Source: Dolichospermum sp. LEGE 00240 (lineage in GTDB: Bacteria > Cyanobacteriota > Cyanobacteriia > Cyanobacteriales > Nostocaceae). From it: a stretch of 44,716 nt of DNA. The notes under the pieces were generated by a model that was given only the letters and a program-made list of their open reading frames with translations, was not told the origin of the DNA and did not search any database. A program made the position numbers and the translations under genes. The stretch lies in contig NZ_JADEVZ010000039.1 in assembly GCF_015207875.1 (NCBI RefSeq), positions 1 to 44,716 of the forward strand. The letters run 5' to 3'. Positions 1-6,626 of the stretch are shown here, piece by piece; position 1 is the stretch's first letter; each line of letters begins with the position of its first letter.

Positions 1-124
1 GGGGTTGGGGGTGGGGTTCTTGTATTTCACTCAACCAATAACCGCTATATTACCATTAATTATTATTTGATTGTAAACAATTTTAGGCATGGCGATCGCT
101 CCCCCTCACCAACACTATAATTGA

Positions 125-403
125 TCAAGCAGATTGTTTATTAACACTACTTTCAATATGACGGCGTAAAATCTCATTAATAGCTGTTTGATAGTCTTTG
201 TTTTCAGCTTTAAACCAAGCTATTACATCAGGTTCTAGTTGAATAACATTCTTTACTTGTGCTGCGGGAATTCGCAGAGTTGCTTTTTCAAAAAACTCAT
301 CAGTCAATGGAGGAATATCAGAATAGTCAATATCCTCATCTGACATTGAATCTAAAGCTTGCCAATTAGTCCGTGAGATATTGTTCAAATCTTTTGCATT
401 CAT
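125..403 (-). CDS. brnA: BrnA-type antitoxin, orphan
   Basis: Small acidic protein of 92 residues that looks like BrnA family antitoxins. These are ribbon-helix-helix DNA-binding proteins that normally neutralise the BrnT ribonuclease toxin and repress their own operon. The C-terminal half has the recognisable core: a segment with L-E-P-D-V-I-A-W-F-K followed by Y-Q-T-A-I-N-E-I-L-R-R-H-I. I start at the ATG at 403 because AAAGG lies about 10 bases upstream; the longer reading to 493 runs through repeat DNA. A brnT gene would normally lie just upstream, but that space (404-610) holds only repeats and the end of the next gene, so the antitoxin appears orphaned. Family call from motifs only. Confidence 0.72.
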   Translation of the reverse strand: MNAKDLNNISRTNWQALDSMSDEDIDYSDIPPLTDEFFEKATLRIPAAQVKNVIQLEPDVIAWFKAENKDYQTAINEILRRHIESSVNKQSA

Positions 404-436
404 AACGATTTGCCTTTCGTTATCACATATTTTACA

Positions 437-483
437 GTATTTTTCATCCTGTAAATCCTTTAATCCTGGAAATCCTGATATGG
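437..483. repeat. Degenerate GGATT-type tandem repeat
   Basis: On the minus strand this reads as successive units related to CAGGATTTCCAGGATTAAAGG. It lies just upstream of the orphan antitoxin and resembles the repetitive DNA around the truncated GxxExxY gene near 27.8 kb. It creates a spurious N-terminal extension of the antitoxin reading frame. Confidence 0.5.
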
Positions 484-507
484 CTTGCGCCACGCTTCGC
501 TATCAGA
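480..507. repeat. Dispersed palindrome-like repeat (GCGTAGCG/GGCGCAAGCC type)
   Basis: The motif TATGGCTTGCGCCACGCTTC belongs to a group of dispersed cyanobacterial repeats. Related copies occur here at about 6491-6516 and 37508-37533. Confidence 0.5.
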
Positions 508-522
508 CAAAAAAATCAAAAA

Positions 523-576
523 GTCCCTATCAACTAGAACCCGTGTATGTAATCATTGTGGGTTCAAGATAGAGAC
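523..576. repeat. Imperfect long inverted repeat
   Basis: The left arm (523-542) reads GTCCCTATC then GAACCC. The right arm (560-576) reads GGGTTC then GATAGAGAC, and pairs with it with one mismatch and a small bulge around a 17-base loop. It lies between the orphan antitoxin and the 3' end of the DUF3386 gene. It may be a terminator-like hairpin or a small repeat element. Confidence 0.45.
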
Positions 577-610
577 TTAAAAATGAGATTGTCAAAGACT
601 ACTCAAAAAC

Positions 611-1255
611 CTAACCTAACAACTCAATGTTAGAAAAGATGAAATCTTGAATGGAAATACGTTCTGCGATTTCCGTGCGAATTTCCCGACGGTTGAGAAT
701 GTAGTAATTTCCTACCTTTTCATATTCATCAGTAAAATCGCTTTTACCGCCCTTTTGAGCGCCGGTTTCCGGGTCATGATAAACAGAATTGTATGTGTGA
801 GAAAGATATCCTTCTCCAGTGTCGTGACTGCTGAAAGTGTCAATAGTCACAAAAGTACCGTGAATTAAACGGTGAACGTGGCAAACTTCATTGTTACGCA
901 CTTTGTACTTATCTCCTTCCGACTTTCCACCAACGAAAATTTCTACTGCGCCGTTTGCTTCCGTGCTACCATATCTAAAAGTATTTGCGCCGTGAGTTTG
1001 TTCAAAAGCGCGACGGACACGGTGAACGGCGATTTCCCAAGCTTGTCCATGAATAGCTTTTTTCGCGGCTTCGTCTTCCACATTCAGAACTTCTGCCTTC
1101 ATATTGGCATCAATCCGCACTTGACCTGTGATCACTTGGCCATCATACTTATAAGTAATATCTGCGGTATAGCCAGGGAAATTTTCATCCCAAGTATAAC
1201 GGTTTTGATAGGCAGCCTGAAAAAGTTCTTGGGCTGAGATTTGAGTAACTGTCAT
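611..1255 (-). CDS. DUF3386 family protein
   Basis: A 214-residue soluble protein that I recognise as the cyanobacterial DUF3386 family, function unknown; full length for the family. Visible features are an N-terminal segment with A-Y-Q-N-R-Y-T-W-D and F-P-G-Y-T-A-D, alternating beta-strand-like stretches, and a conserved-looking H-x-H-R-L-I-H-G-T-F region near residues 126-134. There is no signal peptide or membrane segment. The start at 1255 is supported by AGGA about 10 bases upstream. It is divergent from the GAF-LuxR gene, with about 100 bp between them, so the two could share a regulatory region. Confidence 0.85.
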   Translation of the reverse strand: MTVTQISAQELFQAAYQNRYTWDENFPGYTADITYKYDGQVITGQVRIDANMKAEVLNVEDEAAKKAIHGQAWEIAVHRVRRAFEQTHGANTFRYGSTEANGAVEIFVGGKSEGDKYKVRNNEVCHVHRLIHGTFVTIDTFSSHDTGEGYLSHTYNSVYHDPETGAQKGGKSDFTDEYEKVGNYYILNRREIRTEIAERISIQDFIFSNIELLG

Positions 1256-1358
1256 CGTGCTTTTCCTCTGATTACAAGTTAAAATAGCTTTTTATCGTTG
1301 CTGGTATTAGCATAGAGGTAATTATCGAGGTTCGCATAGACCCCAAATGGGTACACTT

Positions 1359-2024
1359 ATGGCTAAAACTCTCCACGCCATTTTCCAAGCGATCGCCAAT
1401 GTCCAAAATGAGCAAGAATTAAAACTAGCTCTCATGGATACCATTGGCGACCATTTTGTAGATGCACATTGGGGTATTGATCTCCTAGATGACCAATTAG
1501 ATACTCAAATTGAAGTTCCTGAAATTCCCGCTGTCTGCTTAGAAGCTAACCCCATTGGGCGTTATGTTGTCGAACGTCACGCCCCCACCCATGAGCAATT
1601 AATTTTATCCCCAGAAGACTGGAAAAACTATTGCACTCGTCACGAACACGTAATGACTGGTCCCATAGTTTGTAATGGTCAATTAGTGGGGACTTTAAAT
1701 TTTGCTCGTGACCCCGGAAGTCAGCCCTTTGATAGTAATGATTTAGCTGATTTAAGTGCAGTTTGTTTACATTTATCAGCGAAAATGGCGACACTCCAAG
1801 CAAAACCAAAAACCTTCGCATCTGCTGGTAATTGTCCCCTGACAGCGCGGGAATTAGAAATTGCCAGATTAGTAGCTCAAGGTTTAACTAATGGAGAAAT
1901 TGCCGTTAAATTATGGATTACTCAAAATTCTGTCAAGCAAGCTTTGAAAAGGATGTTCCGTAAATTAGACGTTTCTACTCGTGCAGAAATGGTATCCAAA
2001 CTACAAGAGCGATTAGTTTCCTAA
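1359..2024 (+). CDS. GAF-like sensor with LuxR-type helix-turn-helix
   Basis: A 221-residue transcription regulator. Residues about 5-145 look like a divergent GAF-type sensory domain (D-T-I-G-D-H-F-V-D-A-H-W-G, then G-Q-L-V-G-T-L-N-F-A-R-D). Residues 158-215 form a LuxR/FixJ-type DNA-binding domain (L-T-A-R-E-L-E-I-A-R-L-V-A-Q-G-L-T-N, ending K-R-M-F-R-K-L-D-V-S-T-R-A-E-M-V). There is no phospho-receiver domain, so control is probably by a ligand or redox signal; the signal is unknown. An in-frame ATG at 1347 adds four residues; neither start has a strong ribosome site. Divergent from the DUF3386 gene, which is a plausible target. Confidence 0.82.
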   Translation: MAKTLHAIFQAIANVQNEQELKLALMDTIGDHFVDAHWGIDLLDDQLDTQIEVPEIPAVCLEANPIGRYVVERHAPTHEQLILSPEDWKNYCTRHEHVMTGPIVCNGQLVGTLNFARDPGSQPFDSNDLADLSAVCLHLSAKMATLQAKPKTFASAGNCPLTARELEIARLVAQGLTNGEIAVKLWITQNSVKQALKRMFRKLDVSTRAEMVSKLQERLVS

Positions 2025-2049
2025 TAGCTATAAAAGAATGATAGAGCAT

Positions 2050-2082
2050 AGATCCCCGACTTCTTGAAGAAGTCGGGGATCT
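2050..2082. repeat. Perfect 33-nt palindrome, possible terminator
   Basis: Two 16-base arms, AGATCCCCGACTTCTT and its exact reverse complement, surround a single central G. A decayed relative lies at 28649-28678. It sits 26 bp after the LuxR gene and could terminate it, although no T-run follows. The recurrence points to a dispersed repeat used as, or resembling, a terminator. Confidence 0.7.
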
Positions 2083-2195
2083 GAGTGAGTATTCAAATAT
2101 ATTACTCTTTGGATACAGTTAATATCAAAATCTTTTGTTAACGTATAAACAAATACGATTATATTCTGATAATTGTCGGTTGGTTTCAGCGACAG

Positions 2196-2245
2196 CAACC
2201 CAACCAAGGTTTAAAATGTTGGGTTTCCCGGCATTAACCCAAACT
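2196..2245. repeat. CCCAAC/TTGGGTT inverted repeat
   Basis: CAACCCAACC, then TGTTGGGTTTCCCGGC and TTAACCCAAC, form nested inverted and direct copies just ahead of the phosphoesterase gene. The same motif family is found at 34910-34997. Confidence 0.5.
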
Positions 2246-2256
2246 ACGGAATTATT

Positions 2257-3090
2257 ATGCACAAATTATTAACTGGAGCTTTGAGTACAGAAAAATTGAC
2301 AGTGAAAATCCCCAACTTACCTCTATCATTAGCAGGATTAAAGCTGGTACAAATGTCAGATTTTCACTATGATAATGGTCTATTATCAACAAAAATGTTA
2401 ACAGAAGCAATTGCCGTTAGTAATACCGCAAAACCAGATTTAGTTATTTTAACTGGCGACTACGTTAACACAATCGCTAAACCAATTCACCAACTAGCAC
2501 CACGACTAAAAAATCTAGAAAGTCGCTATGGTGTCTATGCTATCCTGGGTAATCATGATATTTATTATCCCAATTCAAAATTAGAAATTACAAATGCTTT
2601 AACCAATGTGGGGATTAATGTACTTTGGAATCAAATTGCTTATCCAGTGGGAGAAAAATTACCTTTAGTGGGATTAGCGGATTTTTATTCACGAGAATTT
2701 AATCCAGAAGCAATTATGAATCAACTCGATTCGACTATACCTCGGATTGTCTTATCTCATCACCCAGATACAGCCGAAATCCTGAAAAAATGGCGAGTAG
2801 ATTTACAATTATCTGGTCATAGTCATGGAGGACAAATTGTAATTCCTAGAATGGGACCCGCCATGATTTACTATGCAAAAATAGTCAAAAAAATCCCCAA
2901 AAAACTTCTCCGTAAATTACCATTTTTACGGAAAACCCATTCTATATTACGCCACTGGCAATGGTCACAGGGTTTACATATAGTGGGAAATAATCAATTG
3001 TATGTCAATCGAGGCTTAGGAACTTATTTCCCCGGACGGTTATTTTGTCCACCAGAAGTTACTATTATTACCTTGGAAGTTTCTTCATAA
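2257..3090 (+). CDS. Calcineurin-like metallophosphoesterase (YkuE/YaeI type)
   Basis: A 277-residue metal-dependent phosphoesterase. The dinuclear metal ligands are visible in order: S-D-F-H (D35, H37), G-D-Y-V-N (D68), G-N-H-D (99-101), L-S-H-H-P near residue 166 and G-H-S-H-G-G near residue 187. The size and motif spacing fit the YkuE/YaeI group, which in other bacteria acts on lipid-linked or membrane substrates such as UDP-diacylglucosamine. The substrate here cannot be read from the sequence. There is no clear signal peptide. The C-terminal third has a basic stretch (K-I-V-K-K-I-P-K-K-L-L-R-K) that could contact membrane phospholipid; this is inference. Transcribed alone ahead of rlmN with a 121-bp gap. 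Confidence 0.9.
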   Translation: MHKLLTGALSTEKLTVKIPNLPLSLAGLKLVQMSDFHYDNGLLSTKMLTEAIAVSNTAKPDLVILTGDYVNTIAKPIHQLAPRLKNLESRYGVYAILGNHDIYYPNSKLEITNALTNVGINVLWNQIAYPVGEKLPLVGLADFYSREFNPEAIMNQLDSTIPRIVLSHHPDTAEILKKWRVDLQLSGHSHGGQIVIPRMGPAMIYYAKIVKKIPKKLLRKLPFLRKTHSILRHWQWSQGLHIVGNNQLYVNRGLGTYFPGRLFCPPEVTIITLEVSS

Positions 3091-3102
3091 ATATTTATAG
3101 AA

Positions 3103-3140
3103 TAATAGACCGCAGATAAACGCAGATGAAGATGGATAAA
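3103..3140. repeat. Dispersed ACCGCAGATAAACGCAGATG repeat
   Basis: The spacer before rlmN contains ACCGCAGATAAACGCAGATG, a short intergenic repeat frequent in cyanobacteria. A related piece occurs near 33570. Confidence 0.45.
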
Positions 3141-3211
3141 TAATTTCTTCCTTTGCGCGAAACAAAAACAATATAGTAGAATAGAAAATTAGCATCAACT
3201 TGTAATTTCTT

Positions 3212-4282
3212 ATGTCTGCTACGCCGTTTGTATCTCAGCTAGATTCTCCTAACTCCAGTAAATCTGAACTTCTCCCTCCCCTTCTAGGTGCTTCCGTGAC
3301 GGAGTTAACTGCTTGGGTACAGCAGCAGGGACAACCTGGTTATCGGGGTAAGCAATTGCATGATTGGATCTATAATAAGGGTGTGCGATCGCTCGCTGAT
3401 ATTTCTGTATTTCCGAAAAATTGGCGTTTGCAACTGGCAGATATTCCCATAGGTCGTTCTTCTCTACATTACCGCTCTGTTGCCCCCGATGATACCGTCA
3501 AATATCTCCTCAAATTGGCTGACGGGGAAATTGTGGAAACAGTGGGTATTCCCAGCGATAAACGCTTAACAGTCTGCGTTTCTACTCAAGTCGGCTGTCC
3601 AATGGCTTGTGATTTCTGTGGGACTGGGAAAGGTGGCTATAAGCGTAATCTTACCCGTGCAGAAATTGTTGATCAGGTCCTGACTGTGCAAGGAGATTTT
3701 CAAGAACGGGTGAGTAACGTCGTATTCATGGGTATGGGTGAACCATTGTTGAATACGGAAAATGTGATTTTAGCAATTAAATCCATTAATCAAGATATGG
3801 GAATTGGGGCGCGATCGCTTACACTATCTACTGTAGGCATCCGCGATCGCATTTTGCAAGTTGCCGCACACCAACTGCAAATTACCCTCGCTGTCAGCCT
3901 CCACGCACCCAACCAAGCATTACGAGAACAACTCATTCCCAGTGCTAAACCCTACCCCATAGAAGACTTACTCGCAGAATGTCGAGAATACGTAGAAATA
4001 ACTGGACGCAGAGTTACCTTTGAATACATACTTCTCGCTGGAGTCAACGACCTACCCGAACACGCCTTAGAACTATCAAAACGTCTGCGAGGATTTCAAA
4101 GTCACGTTAACTTAATCCCCTACAATCCCATAGAAGAAGTAGATTATAAAAGACCAACCCGCGACCGAATCGAGGCCTTTGTCAACGTTCTTCAACAACA
4201 AAATACCGCCGTCAGTGTCCGTTATTCTCGCGGTTTAGAAGCCGACGCTGCTTGTGGACAATTAAGAACCACAAAAAGGTAA
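3212..4282 (+). CDS. rlmN: Dual-specificity RNA methyltransferase RlmN
   Basis: A 356-residue radical-SAM enzyme that makes 2-methyladenosine at A2503 of 23S rRNA and, in well-studied relatives, at A37 of some tRNAs. The 4Fe-4S ligands C-x3-C-x2-C are at 129, 133 and 136. G-M-G-E-P (174-178) is the SAM-binding motif. The methyl-carrying and accessory cysteines of the ping-pong mechanism are present, C348 in A-A-C-G-Q-L and C122 in V-C-V-S-T-Q. Length is normal. The first 25 residues are a variable extension. It converges with the zinc-ribbon gene, with 20 bp between stop codons. Confidence 0.96.
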   Translation: MSATPFVSQLDSPNSSKSELLPPLLGASVTELTAWVQQQGQPGYRGKQLHDWIYNKGVRSLADISVFPKNWRLQLADIPIGRSSLHYRSVAPDDTVKYLLKLADGEIVETVGIPSDKRLTVCVSTQVGCPMACDFCGTGKGGYKRNLTRAEIVDQVLTVQGDFQERVSNVVFMGMGEPLLNTENVILAIKSINQDMGIGARSLTLSTVGIRDRILQVAAHQLQITLAVSLHAPNQALREQLIPSAKPYPIEDLLAECREYVEITGRRVTFEYILLAGVNDLPEHALELSKRLRGFQSHVNLIPYNPIEEVDYKRPTRDRIEAFVNVLQQQNTAVSVRYSRGLEADAACGQLRTTKR

Positions 4283-4302
4283 TTTGTCATGAAAATCGTC
4301 AA

Positions 4303-4482
4303 CTATTTTCTAGCATAAATTCCTGGTGCATAAGCCTCAATCACCTTACCCGTGCGAGTGCAAGTGATCATCAAATAATCGCAACTAGGACATTGTGTTC
4401 GGGTAACTTGACTATCAGCAATATAGTGACGTTCAGCCGCACTACCGCAATTTGGGCAATGAATCTTTTGTGATGCTTGCAT
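4303..4482 (-). CDS. Zinc-ribbon mini-protein
   Basis: A 59-residue protein with two CxxC knuckles, C-P-N-C-G and C-P-S-C-D, a spacing typical of a rubredoxin-like zinc ribbon. A further cysteine occurs in I-T-C-T-R-T-G. Similar tiny proteins are conserved in cyanobacteria and are sometimes mis-annotated as PriA fragments because of the zinc-ribbon resemblance; it is far too small to be a helicase. The start at 4482 is chosen because AGGGG stands about 7 bases upstream; the longer reading to 4524 adds an unlikely lead of 14 residues. Function unknown, possibly nucleic-acid or protein binding. Confidence 0.78.
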   Translation of the reverse strand: MQASQKIHCPNCGSAAERHYIADSQVTRTQCPSCDYLMITCTRTGKVIEAYAPGIYARK

Positions 4483-4817
4483 TTTAAAACCCCTGAACTT
4501 AATAACTTTTAAGAAAAAGTGCAAAAAACTGTTTAATTATTGTGAATGGAAAAAAGTTGATATCTTTGGTGATTATCTTAGACTTGATAATTTTTTTTAT
4601 CATCATGCCTCAGATATATAAATTTACTTTAGATGTAACTTTTCCTGGATTAGCGGTGATCCCTATAGTGTAATCCTTGAGATAGTCTTGTTTATTTTTT
4701 GGGAAAAAATAAGTTATTTTCCCATTCAAGCGTTACCAGACAGGAAAAACTGTAATCAAAGTCACAAAATCAATAGTTTTATATTTAATTAATATTTTGG
4801 ACAGGCAACACACCCCT

Positions 4818-4847
4818 ACTCCTCTTTTCGTTACAAAAAGGAGGAGT
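4818..4847. repeat. ACTCCTC hairpin
   Basis: ACTCCTCTTTT pairs with AAAAAGGAGGAGT across a six-base loop with a one-base bulge. It may act as a transcription terminator for the minus-strand direction or be a mobile palindrome. Confidence 0.45.
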
Positions 4848-4911
4848 TAAGAGGCAGGGGGCAGAAGGTTATCAGTATCAACCCACATTCCGCAGATGTG
4901 ACTTAGATTAT

Positions 4912-4982
4912 TAGACATCTCCAGAAATTAGGTTTTCGTCTAGACAGGTTAAGGGTTTTAGATTCTTTTTTGGAGATGTCTA
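4912..4982. mobile_element. 71-bp MITE-like element with 12-bp terminal inverted repeats
   Basis: The ends TAGACATCTCCA (4912-4923) and TGGAGATGTCTA (4971-4982) are exact reverse complements. If the outer TA is read as target duplication, the structure is TA-GACATCTCCA...TGGAGATGTC-TA, as expected for an IS630/Tc1-mariner-type element. No transposase fits inside, so this would be a non-autonomous copy or an internal deletion. Confidence 0.55.
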
Positions 4983-5179
4983 TTGGATTTTCTGGACGCA
5001 GAGACATTAAGTTTTGCAGATTTGTGAATTATTTGTTCATTAAACTTCAAACTTGTTTACAAAATCGTCTGAAACCGCTTTAATAACTCTATTTTTTTGT
5101 TTGTAACAGTTAATTGATATTTGTTGTCAAAATCATTGTTTTAGTTAGACTCTAAGAATACAACAAAGCAATTATTCTT

Positions 5180-5665
5180 ATGAACGCTATTTCTAACCTC
5201 AATTTGAAAAGGTCAACTTGGCAAATAGCCATGCTATTGACTTTGGGCTTTTGGCTTAGTGCTAGTCTGGTTTTGGATTGGGTAATTATGCCTAGTCTTG
5301 CCGTTGCTGGGATGATGAATGAAGCAAATTTTTCTACGGCCGGTTATGTGGTTTTTTGGAATTTCAATCGCCTAGAATTATTGTCTGCTGCTGTGGTTTT
5401 AACTGCTGTGTTAGCTATTAGCAAAACTAAATCTAATTGGCCTTTGGGTAGCATTGCTTTATCTGGACTTCTGATAATAATCGTATTCCTAGACACTTAT
5501 TTCTTAACTCCCCAAATGTGCGCTCTGGGGGCTAATTTTAGCTTACTCGCTCGTGATGCAATGCCACCAGCAATGAATTTATTGCACAGCGGTTATTTTC
5601 TGTTGGAAGCCTTGAAGGTGGTCGGAGGAGGTGTGCTTTTAAATTGGTGTTGGCGGGAAGCTTAA
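5180..5665 (+). CDS. Four-helix integral membrane protein
   Basis: A 161-residue hydrophobic protein with about four transmembrane helices, near residues 15-40, 65-82, 90-110 and 133-157. The loop after helix 1 has P-S-L-A-V-A-G-M-M. A conserved-looking motif W-N-F-N-R-L-E-L starts helix 2, and T-Y-F-L-T-P-Q-M ends helix 3. The pattern resembles DUF4149-type and related small membrane proteins, but I do not recognise the family with certainty. No catalytic motif is seen. It is convergent with the transporter pair downstream, 25 bp away. Function unknown. Confidence 0.75.
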   Translation: MNAISNLNLKRSTWQIAMLLTLGFWLSASLVLDWVIMPSLAVAGMMNEANFSTAGYVVFWNFNRLELLSAAVVLTAVLAISKTKSNWPLGSIALSGLLIIIVFLDTYFLTPQMCALGANFSLLARDAMPPAMNLLHSGYFLLEALKVVGGGVLLNWCWREA

Positions 5666-5690
5666 AGTTCAGAGTTTTTGGCTTTTCGAA

Positions 5691-5972
5691 TTATTCCTCG
5701 TCACTTTTGGGTAATAATAACCGGATGGCGAGGATGGCAAAACCGACGGCAGCGATCGCTTTTAAAATGCGTGTAGGTAAAAATTGGGACACTGCACCAC
5801 CAGCCAATGCGCCCAGGAGACTTGTTAATACTAAAGCGCCCGCTGTACCAAAAAATATCGCTTTTCGAGATTGTCCCTGTCCAGAAATTGCGATCGCTGC
5901 TAACTGACTTTTATCACCCAATTCTGATAAAAACACTGTTACAAAGCTTAGTCCTAAAAGATGCCAGTTCAT
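5691..5972 (-). CDS. UPF0016/GDT1-type half transporter (second subunit)
   Basis: A 93-residue membrane protein with three helices and one copy of the hallmark motif E-L-G-D-K-S-Q-L in the first helix. UPF0016 (TMEM165/GDT1/Mnx) proteins move Mn2+ or Ca2+. Full-length members carry two such three-helix repeats, whereas this gene encodes only one. Its partner at 6002-6379 encodes the other, so the pair probably assembles as a heteromer like the Hmx1/Hmx2 Mn exporters described for cyanobacteria. AGGGA precedes the ATG. It lies 29 bp downstream of the partner, presumably in the same transcript. Mn export would protect photosystem II metal homeostasis; the direction of transport is inferred from the family. 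Confidence 0.88.
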   Translation of the reverse strand: MNWHLLGLSFVTVFLSELGDKSQLAAIAISGQGQSRKAIFFGTAGALVLTSLLGALAGGAVSQFLPTRILKAIAAVGFAILAIRLLLPKSDEE

Positions 5973-6001
5973 AATTCCCTAATTCACAATATTTACAAGT
6001 A

Positions 6002-6379
6002 TTAACCCTGGATCACATCCCATACCAGCATCAGGGAAATTAACAGCAACATCACCCCGGCTGATTTCTCGACGGTTTTCGGGCTGAGTTTTGTGGATAT
6101 CCAACCACCTAATAATACTCCCAGTAAGCTAGTAGTAATTAATGCTACTGCTGAACCCAAGAAAACTACCCAGGGGGCATGAGATTCTGCACTCATTAAT
6201 AAAGTGGAAAGTTGGGTTTTATCACCAATTTCCGCGAGAAAAATAGTAATGAAGGTCGTCCCAAAGACCATAAATACAGATTCTTTCGGTTGGGGATGAT
6301 CCTTAACTATAGTCTGATGTAACTGGCTTTCAGTTGCCGATAAGTGGGAAATGCTGACAGGTGGAGTATCAAGTTTCAC
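6002..6379 (-). CDS. UPF0016/GDT1-type half transporter (first subunit)
   Basis: A 125-residue protein with a polar N-terminal lead of about 36 residues, then three transmembrane helices. The first helix carries the signature E-I-G-D-K-T-Q-L, whose acidic residues form the cation site in the UPF0016/GDT1/Mnx family. It is the upstream gene of a two-gene unit with the other half transporter. The 6379 start is a GTG without an obvious ribosome site. A later ATG at 6271 (M-V-F-G-T-T-F-I) would remove the polar lead, so the start is uncertain. Likely role: Mn2+ efflux or transfer across the plasma or thylakoid membrane as a heteromer with its neighbour. Confidence 0.87.
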   Translation of the reverse strand: MKLDTPPVSISHLSATESQLHQTIVKDHPQPKESVFMVFGTTFITIFLAEIGDKTQLSTLLMSAESHAPWVVFLGSAVALITTSLLGVLLGGWISTKLSPKTVEKSAGVMLLLISLMLVWDVIQG

Positions 6380-6488
6380 AGGCGCTAATATTGTCTCTAG
6401 GTTGTTTTCATATTCTTTTCATTTTCTCATATTGTTGTCATCAATTGCAACCGGATTTGTTAGAATATTTAGATGTAAACACTTCCAG

Positions 6489-6530
6489 CGCGATAGCCTT
6501 CGGGAAGCGTCCCGGAAGAAACTAGCACTG
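6489..6530. repeat. GCGATAGCCTTCGGGAAGCG dispersed repeat
   Basis: Contains CGATAGCCTTCGGGAAGCGT, a short palindrome-rich repeat of a type scattered through cyanobacterial intergenic DNA. It lies upstream of the AlbA_2-type gene, at the boundary between core genes and the first accessory block. Confidence 0.45.
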
Positions 6531-6626
6531 CTGCAAACAAATCGCTACAGACTTAAGATAGAGAACAAATATTAAGTTGTGCCATGACTAAACTTGGTAG
6601 TGTCAGTGTCCAAAATTAGAATAAGT

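Larger units (their letters stand above)
4525..5179. other. 655-bp intergenic region with hairpins and a mini-element
   Basis: No convincing gene is visible. It contains an AT-rich stretch, a hairpin at 4818-4847, a copy of the GGGGGCA tandem repeat next to it, and a 71-bp element with terminal inverted repeats at 4912-4982. The last 200 bp are AT-rich and presumably hold the promoter of the membrane-protein gene at 5180. Confidence 0.6.

Noticed and set aside
1-124. A gene or origin at the left edge
   Set aside because: Only a G-rich run and one GCGATCGC-type motif are visible; nothing else can be supported.
404-610. A brnT toxin gene upstream of the antitoxin
   Set aside because: No frame with the BrnT pattern is found; the region consists of repeats.
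872-1237. Plus-strand open frame of 121 codons antisense to the DUF3386 gene
   Set aside because: Fully antisense to a well supported gene, with no family resemblance.
4252-4473. Plus-strand open frame across the rlmN end
   Set aside because: Overlaps the end of rlmN and is antisense to the zinc-ribbon gene; chance frame.
4604-4672. 22-codon frame in the 4.5-5.2 kb spacer
   Set aside because: Too short, no ribosome site and no recognisable feature.
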